This document shows positions 44,495 to 53,414 of a DNA stretch of 64,000 nt, piece by piece. Source of the stretch: CALAGB01 sp963815715 (GTDB taxonomy: Bacteria; Chloroflexota; Chloroflexia; Thermomicrobiales; Thermomicrobiaceae); assembly GCA_963815715.1 (NCBI GenBank), contig CAWFHU010000001.1, positions 1,240,001 to 1,304,000 of the forward strand, read 5' to 3'. How positions within the stretch are numbered: the stretch's first letter is position 1; each line of letters begins with the position of its first letter. The notes under the pieces are model-generated. The model had not been told where the DNA came from. It did no database searches and was given only the letters and a program-made list of their open reading frames with translations. Position numbers and translations under genes: made by a program.

Positions 44495-46072
44495 ATGTCA
44501 CATGATCAGCGGTTTCGAGAACTCGCTGAGGGAGCTATGAGTGGACGGCTGAGCCGCCGAGCGGTACTTCACCGCGCGGCCGCGCTCGGTTTGAGTGCCC
44601 CGATCGTGGCTGCCCTACTCGCCGCTTGCGGTGGAGGCAGCAGCAAGTCGACGACCACAACGACGTCCGGCGGCGGCGCCACCACAACCACGTCGGCCAC
44701 GACCCCGACAACCGCAGCGGCTTCGAGCCCGACAACCGCAGCGGCTTCGAGCCCGACGACGGCAGCGGCATCGACCCCGACGACGGCAGCGGCGTCAACG
44801 GCCACCAGCGCCTCAACCCCCGCTGGGAGCCCGGCGGCGATGACCTTTGACAAGAACAAGGCGCCCGCTGTTCCGAATCCGAATACACAGCACAAGGGCC
44901 AGAAGATCACCTACTATGGTGACTCGGTTGGATCCGGCGCGGACATCGACAAGGTCATGATCGCCCAGTTCACCAAAGACACCGGCATTGAGGTCAACGT
45001 CGTTCCAAAACCTCAGGACTCGACCGAAAACTATTCCACCTATCAGCGCTTCTTCCAGGGCAAGTCGTCGGACGTCGACGTGATGATGCTAGACGTCATC
45101 TGGCCAGGCGCCTTTGCACCGCATCTGACCGACCTCAGCTCGGCGTTGAGCGATCTGTCAAAGAAGAGCTACGACACGATCATTCAGAATAACACCGTCG
45201 ACGGCAAGCTCACCGCGATGCCGTATTTCGGTGACTTCGGCATGATGTTCTATCGCACCGACCTGCTGCAAAAGTACGGCTACGACAAGCCACCGGAAAC
45301 GTGGGACGATTTCGAAGCCATGGCCAAGAAGGTCAAGGATGGCGAGAGCTCGAACGCCAGCTTCCAGGGCTTCGTCTTCCAGGGCGCGGCGTACGAAGGT
45401 CTGACCTGTGACGCGCTCGAATGGGTTGCCGGTGCCGGTGGCGGCACGATCATCGACGAGTCGGGCAAGGTCACCGTCAACAACAAAGACGCGATCGACA
45501 TGATCAACCGGGCCAAGGGCTGGGTTGGCGGCATCGCGCCGACAGACGTCACCTCTTTCAAGGAAGAGGATGCGCGTAACGTCTTCCAGGGCGGCAACGC
45601 CATGTTCATGCGCAACTGGCCGTATGCCTACGCCGCTGGCAACGCTAGCGACTCCCCCATCGCCGGGAAGTTCGACGTTGCGCCGATCCCAGCAAACTCC
45701 GGCCAGAAGCACTATGGCACGGTCGGTGGCTGGCAGCTCGGTGTGTCCACCTACTCCAAGGCGAAGGATGCGGCGATCGAGTTGGTGCGCTACCTCTGCA
45801 GCCCAGAGGTGCAGACCTGGCGTGCGGTCATCGGCTCGTATGTGCCGACGCAGCCAGACGTCGCGGCCGACCCGGACGTGATCAAAGCCATGCCGTTCCT
45901 GGAAAGCCTGCAGGACGTCGTGCGCGTTACACGCCCGTCTCGCTCGACCGGTGAGAACTACAACCAGGTGTCGACGTACTTCTTCCAGGGCGTCAACCAG
46001 GTTCTCACGGGCGGAGATGCCTCGAGCGTGCTGCCACAGGTGCAGCAGCAGATCGAGCGGGTAGTCAGCTAG
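44495..46072 (+). CDS. ABC sugar transporter, substrate-binding lipoprotein
   Basis: A 525-residue family-1 extracellular solute-binding protein. The twin-arginine signal SRRAVLHRAAALGLSA leads to a lipobox, LLAAC with Cys45. A Thr/Ser/Ala/Pro linker of about 70 residues follows, made partly of four 8-residue units (PTTAAASS type; 24-bp DNA repeats at about 44707-44800). The binding domain starts near residue 125 (KGQKITYYGDSVGSG). It would deliver a sugar or oligosaccharide to the permeases encoded next. ATG start with GTAGGAGGAG. Confidence 0.92.
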   Translation: MSHDQRFRELAEGAMSGRLSRRAVLHRAAALGLSAPIVAALLAACGGGSSKSTTTTTSGGGATTTTSATTPTTAAASSPTTAAASSPTTAAASTPTTAAASTATSASTPAGSPAAMTFDKNKAPAVPNPNTQHKGQKITYYGDSVGSGADIDKVMIAQFTKDTGIEVNVVPKPQDSTENYSTYQRFFQGKSSDVDVMMLDVIWPGAFAPHLTDLSSALSDLSKKSYDTIIQNNTVDGKLTAMPYFGDFGMMFYRTDLLQKYGYDKPPETWDDFEAMAKKVKDGESSNASFQGFVFQGAAYEGLTCDALEWVAGAGGGTIIDESGKVTVNNKDAIDMINRAKGWVGGIAPTDVTSFKEEDARNVFQGGNAMFMRNWPYAYAAGNASDSPIAGKFDVAPIPANSGQKHYGTVGGWQLGVSTYSKAKDAAIELVRYLCSPEVQTWRAVIGSYVPTQPDVAADPDVIKAMPFLESLQDVVRVTRPSRSTGENYNQVSTYFFQGVNQVLTGGDASSVLPQVQQQIERVVS

Positions 46073-46125
46073 CCGACAAGCGGCTACACTGCAACAAATA
46101 CCTTTCACACAACCGGAAGGCTACA

Positions 46126-46148
46126 GCGGGGGCGACAGTCGCCCCCGC
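46126..46148 (+). other. stable hairpin between binding-protein and permease genes
   Basis: A 10-bp stem (GCGGGGGCGA and TCGCCCCCGC) with loop CAG and no T-run. In many binding-protein operons such a hairpin protects the upstream mRNA or attenuates the permease genes, giving excess binding protein. That role is inferred here. Confidence 0.65.
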
Positions 46149-46174
46149 CTAGCGCATCAGAGCGAGGGGGATGA

Positions 46175-47116
46175 ATGGGCCAGGTTGCCACTACCCATGA
46201 GGGTCAGCCGGATATGGGCGCGCCTCGGAAAAAGACGCGATCCCTCGCAAGCTCGCAAACGCGAACCGCCTGGCTGCTTTTGCTCCCCACTATCGTCGTC
46301 GTCCTGGCAGTGGCGATGGTTCCACTCGCTCAGACGATTTGGTACAGCTTCACCAACGCGCGCCTGGCCAGCGTCAAGCCGACCGATTACATCGGCCTCA
46401 AAAATTACCGCTTCCTCATCCACGACACGGCGTTTCGTGACGCTATCTGGACAACGATCAAGTTCACCTTAATCACGGTGGTCTTCGAGTTCGCTTTGGG
46501 CATTATCATCGCCCTGGTGGTGAACTCAAACTTCAAAGGACGTGGCGGCATGCGCGCCGCCATGCTGGTTCCCTGGGCCATTCCGACCGTCATCTCGGCT
46601 CAGATGTGGAAGTGGATGTATAGCCAGATCTATGGCGTCTTCAACGACATTCTGGTAGTCCGGCTTCATCTCCTCAGCAAGCCAGTCGCCTGGATCTCTC
46701 AGACCAATACGTCGATCCCGGCCATCGCCGCGGTCGACATCTGGAAGACGACCCCGTTCGTCGCGCTCCTCTTATTGGCTGGACTGCAGGTGATCCCCTC
46801 GGACATTTATGAAGCCGCACGCGTAGATGGAGCCTCTGGTGTGCAGCAATTCTTTCGCATTACCTTACCGCTACTGAGGCCGGCTATTTTGGTCGCGCTG
46901 ATCTTCAGAACGTTGGACGCGTTACGCGTCTTCGACGTCTTCTTCGTGATGTTCGGCGCACGTGCCGACACGCAGACGATGGCGATCTACGACCAGCAGA
47001 ACGTCGTCTCCTTCTCCGATATCGGTTATGGGAGCGCGATAAGTGTCGCGATCTTCATCATTATCGGCATATTCGTGGTGGCCTACGTCACGTCGCTGAG
47101 GATCGAGCAGTCATGA
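46175..47116 (+). CDS. ABC sugar transporter permease (MalF type)
   Basis: A 313-residue inner-membrane permease with six helices. The cytoplasmic EAA loop YEAARVDGASGVQQFFRITLPLLRP (about 210-234) contacts the ATPase. A longer cytoplasmic N-terminus (about 30 residues, basic) precedes helix 1. ATG 46175 follows GAGGGGG. It overlaps the next permease gene by 4 bp (ATGA). Forms a heterodimer with that permease. Confidence 0.9.
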   Translation: MGQVATTHEGQPDMGAPRKKTRSLASSQTRTAWLLLLPTIVVVLAVAMVPLAQTIWYSFTNARLASVKPTDYIGLKNYRFLIHDTAFRDAIWTTIKFTLITVVFEFALGIIIALVVNSNFKGRGGMRAAMLVPWAIPTVISAQMWKWMYSQIYGVFNDILVVRLHLLSKPVAWISQTNTSIPAIAAVDIWKTTPFVALLLLAGLQVIPSDIYEAARVDGASGVQQFFRITLPLLRPAILVALIFRTLDALRVFDVFFVMFGARADTQTMAIYDQQNVVSFSDIGYGSAISVAIFIIIGIFVVAYVTSLRIEQS

Positions 47117-47964
47117 GCAAGACATCGCGATACTACGTTCAGCGATTCTTCTTCTGGGTGCTGGTTACGATCATCGTTGTGTACTTGGTCTTCCCGTTCT
47201 ATTGGGCGCTGCGCTCCTCGATCACGCCCAACAGCGAGATGTTCGTGACCCCGGTCCATTATTGGCCGAACCACCCAACGTGGACGTTTTATAGTCAGGT
47301 GCTTCACAACCGGAACTTCATGCGCTCGATGCTGAACTCGGCCATCGTGGCGGGCTCCGTGACGGTGCTGTCGTTGATGGTTGGCGCCTTCGCATCGTTC
47401 GCGTTGGGACGCTTCAAGTTCCGTGGCCGTGCGCCGGTGATGTACATCACCCTCTCGATGACCATGTTCCCGCAGATCGCGGTGTTGGGTTCCCTATACG
47501 AGCTGATCAGCCGGTTCCACCTCTACAACACGCTCTACTCGCTGATCATCACGTATCTCCTCTTCACGCTGCCGTTCACCGTCTGGGTGTTGACGACCTT
47601 CTTCCAGGCGATGCCACGGGAGCTCGAGGAAGCAGCCTACGTCGACGGAGCCACGCCGTTCCAGGTCTTCTATAAGGTATTGCTGCCGCTGGCAGCACCC
47701 GGACTTGTGACGACCGGCCTGCTGGCGTTCATCGCGGCGTGGAACGAGTTCCTCTACGCGTTGTCGTTTATCCAGACGCCGAACCACTTCACCATCACGC
47801 TGGCCATCTTCAACTTCAACACCAACACGACCGGCGGGTTCGAATTGCCATGGGGACAGATGATGGCAGGCACCGTTATCGTGACCTTGCCGCTCATCAT
47901 CCTGACGCTGGTCTTCCAGCGGCGCATCCTGGCCGGTCTGACCGCTGGTGCGGTAAAGGGGTAG
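47113..47964 (+). CDS. ABC sugar transporter permease (MalG type)
   Basis: A 283-residue permease with six helices and the EAA loop LEEAAYVDGATPFQVFYKVLLPLAAPG. Helix 1 is at about residues 13-34 (FFWVLVTIIVVYLVFPFYWAL). Together with the product of 46175 it forms the pore. No ATP-binding gene of this importer lies in the window, so the ATPase must be shared or elsewhere. The stop is followed by a pair of hairpin repeats (47973-48035). Confidence 0.9.
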   Translation: MSKTSRYYVQRFFFWVLVTIIVVYLVFPFYWALRSSITPNSEMFVTPVHYWPNHPTWTFYSQVLHNRNFMRSMLNSAIVAGSVTVLSLMVGAFASFALGRFKFRGRAPVMYITLSMTMFPQIAVLGSLYELISRFHLYNTLYSLIITYLLFTLPFTVWVLTTFFQAMPRELEEAAYVDGATPFQVFYKVLLPLAAPGLVTTGLLAFIAAWNEFLYALSFIQTPNHFTITLAIFNFNTNTTGGFELPWGQMMAGTVIVTLPLIILTLVFQRRILAGLTAGAVKG

Positions 47965-47972
47965 ATGATCAC

Positions 47973-48035
47973 GGGAGGACACAAGGTCCTCCCCTACAGA
48001 ACTACTCGACGTAGGGGAGCACCTCGTGTGCTCCC
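47973..48035. repeat. paired hairpin repeat, GTAGGGG family
   Basis: Unit 1 (47973-47997) has arms GGGAGGAC/GTCCTCCC; unit 2 (48011-48035) has arms GGGAGCAC/GTGCTCCC. The two face each other through CCCCTAC and GTAGGGG with 13 bp between. Both are internally self-complementary although the arm sequences differ. Confidence 0.75.
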
Positions 48036-48065
48036 GCACCTCATCACGGCACGGATCGGCACACA

Positions 48066-49070
48066 TTGGTCCAAGATCAGACACCGTTACGTCCTCAATT
48101 GGATAAGGCAACTCCCACATTCGACGTCGTCACCTGCGGCGAGCTGCTGATCGACTTCGTGGCGCTCGAGACCGGCGTCAGCTTGATCGAGGCACACGCC
48201 TTCGAGAAGGCGGCGGGCGGCGCACCGGCCAACGTCGCTGTCGGTCTGGCACGGCTGGGCCGATCTGTTGCGTTTCTCGGCCAAGTTGGTACGGACGACT
48301 TCGGCGATTACTTGAAGCGGACACTGGAGGCCGACGGAGTCGACACCGCAAGGCTCCACCGCAGCGATGAAGCGCGCACCGCGTTGGCGTTCGTCTCACT
48401 CAAAGCCGACGGCGAACGCGATTTCATGTTTTATCGCCACCCCAGCGCCGACATGCTCTGGCGGGCCGACAATCACGACCGAGCGCTCGCTGCGTCAGCC
48501 CAGGTCTTCCACTTCGGCTCCATCTCATTGATCAGCGAGCCGAGCCGCACCTCATCCATTGCAGCGGCGCAGGCGGCCAGGGCTGCCGGGGCGCTCATCT
48601 CCTACGATCCCAACCTGCGACTCCCCCTCTGGTCGTCCGTCGACGCGGCTCGTCAGGGACTCCGCGACGGACTCGCCTACGCCAACATCGTCAAAATGAG
48701 CCGTGAGGAACTCGCCTTTCTCAGTGGCATCGACGACGTCGAACAGGGCGCGCGGAGCTTATGGCACGACGACCTGCGCCTCCTCACCGTGACGAGCGGC
48801 TTACAGGGGTGTTCATGGTTCACGGCGAATCAATCAGGAAGAATGGTCGGATTCCCGGTCACCTCGATTGATACGACTGGCGCTGGGGACGCCTTCGTGG
48901 CAGGGGTGTTGACTGGACTGTTCGATGCCAACTTTCGCTTCGAGCCGGATGCGCTCGAGTCAGTCATGCGCCTGGCCAACGCCGCCGGAGCGATCACGGT
49001 CACCCGTCGAGGCGCGATTCCAGCATTGCCGACGCGTGCCGAGGTCGAGGCATTTCTTTCAGCGAACTGA
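48066..49070 (+). CDS. PfkB-family carbohydrate kinase (fructokinase-like)
   Basis: A 334-residue ribokinase-fold sugar kinase. VTCGELLIDFVALE begins the fold. GGAPANVAVGLARLG is PfkB signature 1, and SIDTTGAGDAFVAG (catalytic Asp) is signature 2. GQVGTDDFGDYL and SYDPNLRLPLW are typical of fructokinases. The start is TTG at 48066 (a TTG at 48099 is an alternative). It follows the ABC permeases on the same strand after 100 bp, so it probably phosphorylates the imported sugar. Confidence 0.88.
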   Translation: MVQDQTPLRPQLDKATPTFDVVTCGELLIDFVALETGVSLIEAHAFEKAAGGAPANVAVGLARLGRSVAFLGQVGTDDFGDYLKRTLEADGVDTARLHRSDEARTALAFVSLKADGERDFMFYRHPSADMLWRADNHDRALAASAQVFHFGSISLISEPSRTSSIAAAQAARAAGALISYDPNLRLPLWSSVDAARQGLRDGLAYANIVKMSREELAFLSGIDDVEQGARSLWHDDLRLLTVTSGLQGCSWFTANQSGRMVGFPVTSIDTTGAGDAFVAGVLTGLFDANFRFEPDALESVMRLANAAGAITVTRRGAIPALPTRAEVEAFLSAN

Positions 49071-49082
49071 ATCTGAGATGGT

Positions 49083-49772
49083 TCACGTCAGCTCTCGCGC
49101 CAATTGCTGCGCGGCACGATGCGCGCGTCGCGAGGGCTCCGGCAAGCGCACCTTCAGGACGGTTTTCAAGGTCCACCTTACCGCCTCTTCCAGCGTAATC
49201 AGGTTGCCAACCGAGACGTAGACGGGCGACACGCCGGTTCTGGTGCGCACAGCCATGCCAACCACCTCGCCACGCGTTACCAATGGCGCCGCGGCGCCAC
49301 GTTCGTCGCCGAGCGATTCGAAGCGCCCCGTAAGGATCGACTTGGCTACGCCGATGGTCGGGATCTCAAGCTCCACGCCGACGTGGCAGGCGATGCCGAA
49401 GCGCCGCGGATGCGCGCGGCCCTGCCCATCGACCAGAACCAGATCCGGCTGACGCCGAAGGGACTTGAGTGCGGAGAGACAAAGCGGCGCCTCCCGAAAT
49501 GAGAGCAAGCCCGGGATGTAGGGGAAGGTAATGTTGTCGCGTGCCACCTGCTCCTCGAGCGTCTCCAACTCTGGATACGAAACCGCCACGGCCACGGCAA
49601 CTCCGCGATCGCCACGCAGATGCACATCCACCGCCGCGATCACCTTCGGTTCGGGACGTAAGGGCTGCTCGACCACCCGCTCGGCCATCTCGGTCTGTTG
49701 ACGACGATAGCGGTCGAGCCGCTCGCGGTCTGAAGGAGAATTGGAATGACTCACGCCAAGATTCGCTTCCAA
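49083..49772 (-). CDS. nfi: endonuclease V (deoxyinosine repair)
   Basis: A 229-residue nuclease that nicks DNA near deoxyinosine. Family motifs: AAVDVHLRGDRGVAVAV (catalytic Asp in the first strand), FPYIPGLLSFREAP (substrate wedge and Glu), and VDGQGRAHPRRFGIACHVGV (Asp/His). GVAKSILTG and TGVSPVYVSVGNL are also characteristic. Length is normal. Convergent with the PfkB kinase; 12 bp separate their ends. Confidence 0.92.
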   Translation of the reverse strand: MEANLGVSHSNSPSDRERLDRYRRQQTEMAERVVEQPLRPEPKVIAAVDVHLRGDRGVAVAVAVSYPELETLEEQVARDNITFPYIPGLLSFREAPLCLSALKSLRRQPDLVLVDGQGRAHPRRFGIACHVGVELEIPTIGVAKSILTGRFESLGDERGAAAPLVTRGEVVGMAVRTRTGVSPVYVSVGNLITLEEAVRWTLKTVLKVRLPEPSRRAHRAAQQLARELT

Positions 49773-49987
49773 CTAACACGCATGTGGCCGACTTCCTCGT
49801 TTCGACGGAAGCCTTGTGCCAGGCACTGGCGTCATGCCGTCATCATGCAGACGACCGCTGCTGACGGCTGAAGACGATCAACGTAGACTCTGCGTTGCCA
49901 GACCGAACGTCGACAACTTCGACCGGCCGGATCGAACTCATTTTGCACGACAAGTACCGCCGAGCTGGAGGAAAGGAACCGTAGCCA

Positions 49988-50389
49988 ATGACACTGCTGG
50001 ATACGCTGGGCATGCGCGTGGTCGAGTCGAACCCAGATCGGGTGGTGATCACCATGCCGGTGACCGCGGGACATCTGCAGCCACGCGGCTATCTGCACGG
50101 CGGCGCCAGCGTAGCGCTGGCTGAGACGGCCGCAAGCTACGGCGCGTCTCTCAACGCCGCGGATGGAATGAACGTCTTCGGCCAGGAGATCAACGCCAAC
50201 CACATTCGCTCGGTGCGTGACGGGATACTGACCGCCACCGCCACGCCGATTCACGTCGGACGCACATCGCAGGTTTGGCAGACGATGGTCCGTGATGAGC
50301 GGGACCGTTTGATCTGCGTTTCACGTTGCACGATAGCGGTCGTTCCAGTTGCAAGCGCGCCGCGGGATAAGGCGTCCGCGACAGACTAG
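49988..50389 (+). CDS. PaaI/MenI-type hotdog thioesterase
   Basis: A 133-residue acyl-CoA thioesterase fold. LQPRGYLHGGASVALAETAASYGA is the PaaI signature with the catalytic acidic residue in the helix (Glu of LAE). GQEINANHIRS and GRTSQVWQTMVRDERDRLICVSRCT continue the hotdog strands. Likely hydrolyses an aromatic or fatty acyl-CoA. ATG with GGAGGAAAGGAA upstream. It is alone in its transcript as far as I can see. Confidence 0.88.
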   Translation: MTLLDTLGMRVVESNPDRVVITMPVTAGHLQPRGYLHGGASVALAETAASYGASLNAADGMNVFGQEINANHIRSVRDGILTATATPIHVGRTSQVWQTMVRDERDRLICVSRCTIAVVPVASAPRDKASATD

Positions 50390-50523
50390 GGATCCGACTT
50401 CATCGATTCGGACGTCTTGACAGAGCCATGAATCGTGTCCAGTTGAGCGTTCGGACGCTTGATCTCCTTCGCCCTCAGCGTTACAATGGAGCAATTAACT
50501 TGGGCGCGGCGGAAAGGGGCTGA

Positions 50524-51351
50524 GTGGCGCACGCGCTTGCACTGGCAAATCAGAAAGGCGGTGTCGGGAAGACCACCACTGCGGTCAACCTGGCAGCCTA
50601 TCTTGCCGCGCAAGGTCACCGTGTGCTGCTGGCGGACCTCGATCCGCAAGGCAACGCAACGAGCAGCATCGGCGTCGATAAGAACTCCATTCAACAATCC
50701 ACCTATGAGGTGCTCATCGATGGACAGTCTCTTGAGAGCTGCACTATCGAGGACATTCGGCCAAACCTGGATTTGCTGCCAGCCAACGGCATGCTGGCCG
50801 GAGCCGAAGTCGAGCTTGTGGGGCTACGCCGGCGTGAATATCGCCTGCGTGAGATGCTGGCAACGATGGCAGATTACTACGAGGCGATCATCATCGACTG
50901 CCCACCTTCGCTCGGGCTGCTCACGGTGAACGCGCTTACCGCCGCCAACGCCGTCGTCATCCCCATTCAGTGCGAATACCTCGCGCTGGAGGGGCTGATG
51001 CAGTTGGTCAATACAATCGACCTTGTGCGGCGCCGGCTGAACCCGGCGCTCGACGTTTTGGGCGTCGTCATGACGATGTTTGACGCGCGCACGCGACTCT
51101 CACCTCAGGTCGTCAACGACGTGCGTCGATTCTTCCCGAGCCGGTTGCTTCAAACGGTGATTCCCCGCACGGTCCGCCTGGCGGAAGCACCGAGCTACGG
51201 GCAGACGATCTTCGAGTACGACCCCTCCTCGCGCGCCACGGCGGCCTATGGCGCAGTCGGGGAGGAAATCGCCCGACGTATCGGCATGCAAACCAGGCGC
51301 GTGCCAGTCGAACTGGCGGTCGGTGCCGACGTGCCGAAGGATCTGCCTTGA
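50524..51351 (+). CDS. parA: ParA/Soj-family ATPase
   Basis: A 275-residue deviant Walker ATPase for chromosome or plasmid partition. Motifs: KGGVGKTTT (Walker A, about residues 11-19), ADLDPQGNAT (A'), IIDCPPSLGLLT (Walker B) and SYGQTIFEYDPSS near the end. It is Soj-like in length, with no N-terminal DNA-binding domain. GTG start with GGAAAGGGGC upstream. No parB follows; the next gene is guaB. It may be an orphan ParA for positioning other cargo, or parB may be elsewhere. Confidence 0.87.
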   Translation: MAHALALANQKGGVGKTTTAVNLAAYLAAQGHRVLLADLDPQGNATSSIGVDKNSIQQSTYEVLIDGQSLESCTIEDIRPNLDLLPANGMLAGAEVELVGLRRREYRLREMLATMADYYEAIIIDCPPSLGLLTVNALTAANAVVIPIQCEYLALEGLMQLVNTIDLVRRRLNPALDVLGVVMTMFDARTRLSPQVVNDVRRFFPSRLLQTVIPRTVRLAEAPSYGQTIFEYDPSSRATAAYGAVGEEIARRIGMQTRRVPVELAVGADVPKDLP

Positions 51352-51499
51352 TGCCGCCTGAGCTTGTCGGTTGTTGGTTTGTATCAATTCAACGTCGGTG
51401 CAGCCCCGGCGCTCGCGATTGGCTGCCTCGTGTGTTATTCAACAATCGCTCCGACAGCCCCGAGCGGGAGCGCGACGTCAGGGTGAAAGGCGGCGGTTA

Positions 51500-53035
51500 A
51501 TGACGATTACCCAGGAACCCGATACCAACAAAATTCTTCAGGATGACGAGCTCATGGAGCTCCTGCAGGACAAGGTCGTGGGCACCGGTTTGACGTTCGA
51601 CGACGTCCTGCTGGTTCCGTCGGAATCGGCCGTTCTGCCGAAGGACGCGACGACGAATTCCAGGTTGTCGCGCAACATCGAGCTCAATATTCCGATCATT
51701 TCGGCGGCGATGGACACCGTCACCGAGGCGCGCATGGCCATCGCCATGGCGCGCGAAGGCGGCATCGGCATTCTTCACCGTAATCTCTCAGTCGACGATC
51801 AGGTCACTGAAGTCGATAAGGTCAAACGGAGTGAGTCCGGCATGATCGTCGAGCCGGTAACGCTTGGCCCGGACGACAGCGTGCGTGACGCGCTCAACAT
51901 GATGGAGAACTACCACATCTCCGGCGTCCCGATCACCGAACCCGATGGCAAGCTGGTCGGCATTTTGACCAACCGCGACCTGCGCTTCGAAGACGACCTC
52001 GATCAGCCCATCGTCAACCTCATGACCAAGGAGAATCTGATCACCGTTCCGGTCGGAACGACCCTCGACCAGGCGCAGGAGATCCTGCACACGTACAAAG
52101 TCGAGAAGCTGCCAGTGGTGGATGACCACGGCTATCTCAAAGGTCTGATCACCGTCAAAGACATCCAGAAGCGGATCCAGTATCCCAACGCCACCAAGGA
52201 CGAGCGCGGGCGACTGCGAGTCGGCGCGGGCATCGGGATTGGCAAGGATGCGCTGGATCGCGCCGAGGCGCTGGTGGCTGAGGGCGTCGACATCCTGGTC
52301 ATCGACACCTCGCATGGTCACCACGTTGATGTGATCGACATGGTGCGGACGGTCAAACAGACCTGGCACGTCGACGTTGCGGCCGGAAACATCGCCACCG
52401 GACTGGCCGCTCAATCCCTCATCGAGGCTGGGGCGGACGCCGTCAAGGTCGGCATTGGGCCCGGTTCGATCTGCACGACACGCATCGTGGCTGGCACCGG
52501 TGTACCGCAGATCACCGCGGTGATGGATGTGTCGCGAGTGGCTTCTCGTTACAACGTTCCAGTCATCGCCGACGGTGGCGTTCAGTATTCGGGCGACGTC
52601 GCTAAGGCCATTGCGTCAGGCGCCGATACCGTCATGCTCGGCAGTCTGTTGGCCGGAGTGGACGAGAGCCCTGGCGACGTTATCCTCTACCAGGGCGAGC
52701 GCTTCAAGGAGTACCGCGGCATGGGCTCGTTGGGTGCCATGAAGGCGCGCTCCTACAGCAAGGACCGCTACTTCCAGGAGGAAGTCACCAATCTGAGCAA
52801 GTTCGTGCCGGAGGGCATCGAGGGACGCGTCGCCTACAAAGGTCCGCTGTCCACCATCATTTACCAGATCGTCGGAGGGCTGCGACAGGCAATGGGCTAT
52901 TGCGGCGCCCGGAACATCACCGACATGCAGCAGCGAACCAAGTTCGTGCGCATCACCGCCGCAGGCCTGCGCGAGAGTCATCCGCACGACGTGATGATCA
53001 CCAAAGAAGCGCCGAACTACCGGGTAGTTCGCTAA
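51500..53035 (+). CDS. guaB: IMP dehydrogenase
   Basis: A 511-residue enzyme that oxidises IMP to XMP, the first step to GMP. The catalytic loop cysteine is in GPGSICTTRIVAGTGVPQ. Two CBS domains (about residues 112-225) have the pairs ISGVPITEPDGKLVGILTNRD and VEKLPVVDDHGYLKGLITVKD. The flap GMGSLGAMKARSYSKDRYFQ and the monovalent-cation loop are present. About 20 extra N-terminal residues (TQEPDTNKILQDDE) precede the core. A GUG/AUG choice: ATG 51500 follows GAAAGGCGGCGG. Confidence 0.95.
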   Translation: MTITQEPDTNKILQDDELMELLQDKVVGTGLTFDDVLLVPSESAVLPKDATTNSRLSRNIELNIPIISAAMDTVTEARMAIAMAREGGIGILHRNLSVDDQVTEVDKVKRSESGMIVEPVTLGPDDSVRDALNMMENYHISGVPITEPDGKLVGILTNRDLRFEDDLDQPIVNLMTKENLITVPVGTTLDQAQEILHTYKVEKLPVVDDHGYLKGLITVKDIQKRIQYPNATKDERGRLRVGAGIGIGKDALDRAEALVAEGVDILVIDTSHGHHVDVIDMVRTVKQTWHVDVAAGNIATGLAAQSLIEAGADAVKVGIGPGSICTTRIVAGTGVPQITAVMDVSRVASRYNVPVIADGGVQYSGDVAKAIASGADTVMLGSLLAGVDESPGDVILYQGERFKEYRGMGSLGAMKARSYSKDRYFQEEVTNLSKFVPEGIEGRVAYKGPLSTIIYQIVGGLRQAMGYCGARNITDMQQRTKFVRITAAGLRESHPHDVMITKEAPNYRVVR

Positions 53036-53073
53036 CACCGGACGACCATGCCAGAATCAAAGTGGATGTGAGA

Positions 53074-53099
53074 AGCGCGCTGCCGGTTGGCAGCGCGCT
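53074..53099 (+). terminator. hairpin terminator after guaB
   Basis: A perfect 11-bp stem (AGCGCGCTGCC and GGCAGCGCGCT) with a GGTT loop, 38 bp after the stop. The T-run is weak. Confidence 0.65.
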
Positions 53100-53160
53100 C
53101 GTCCGTCTGCAATTGAGCGGCCCACGCGAACGATAGTAGCGCCTTACCCGCAATTTACTA

Positions 53161-53289
53161 CAGCATTTTTCAGAGCGATTGCCTGCGAGCGGAACGCGCG
53201 GGAGCACGTGTCCTCGGTCGTCGACTGAAGGGCGTCATAAATGTCGCCCCAGTTGACACTTCTCTGGGCAATCCTTCCGCAAACTGCTC
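53161..53289. mobile_element. MITE-like repeat, copy 1 (129 bp)
   Basis: Flanked by TA (53159-53160) and TA (53290-53291). Terminal inverted repeats of about 22 bp match at 17 positions: the left end reads CAGCATTTTTCAGAGCGATT and the right end, in reverse, GAGCAGTTTGCGGAAGGATT. The interior carries one hairpin unit (53230-53250). The segment is homologous, in the opposite orientation, to 60083-60249 over most of its length. No coding capacity. TA flanks and the end sequence point to mobilisation by an IS630/mariner-type transposase. Confidence 0.75.
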
Positions 53290-53335
53290 TATTGTGATTC
53301 GCATGCAATCACATGCCCTTGATAAACCCAATCTC

Positions 53336-53364
53336 TTGACACATAACGACTCACTCTTTATAAT
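53336..53364 (+). promoter_or_regulatory. consensus sigma-70 promoter of hsp20 (2)
   Basis: TTGACA (53336-53341), exactly 17 bp, TATAAT (53359-53364). Both hexamers are perfect. It lies 50 bp before the hsp20 start, right beside the MITE-like repeat that ends at 53289. No CIRCE is present. Confidence 0.9.
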
Positions 53365-53414
53365 CCGTCCTAGAGATTAGATGACGCACAGCGTCCTCAA
53401 GGAGGTTGAAAAAC

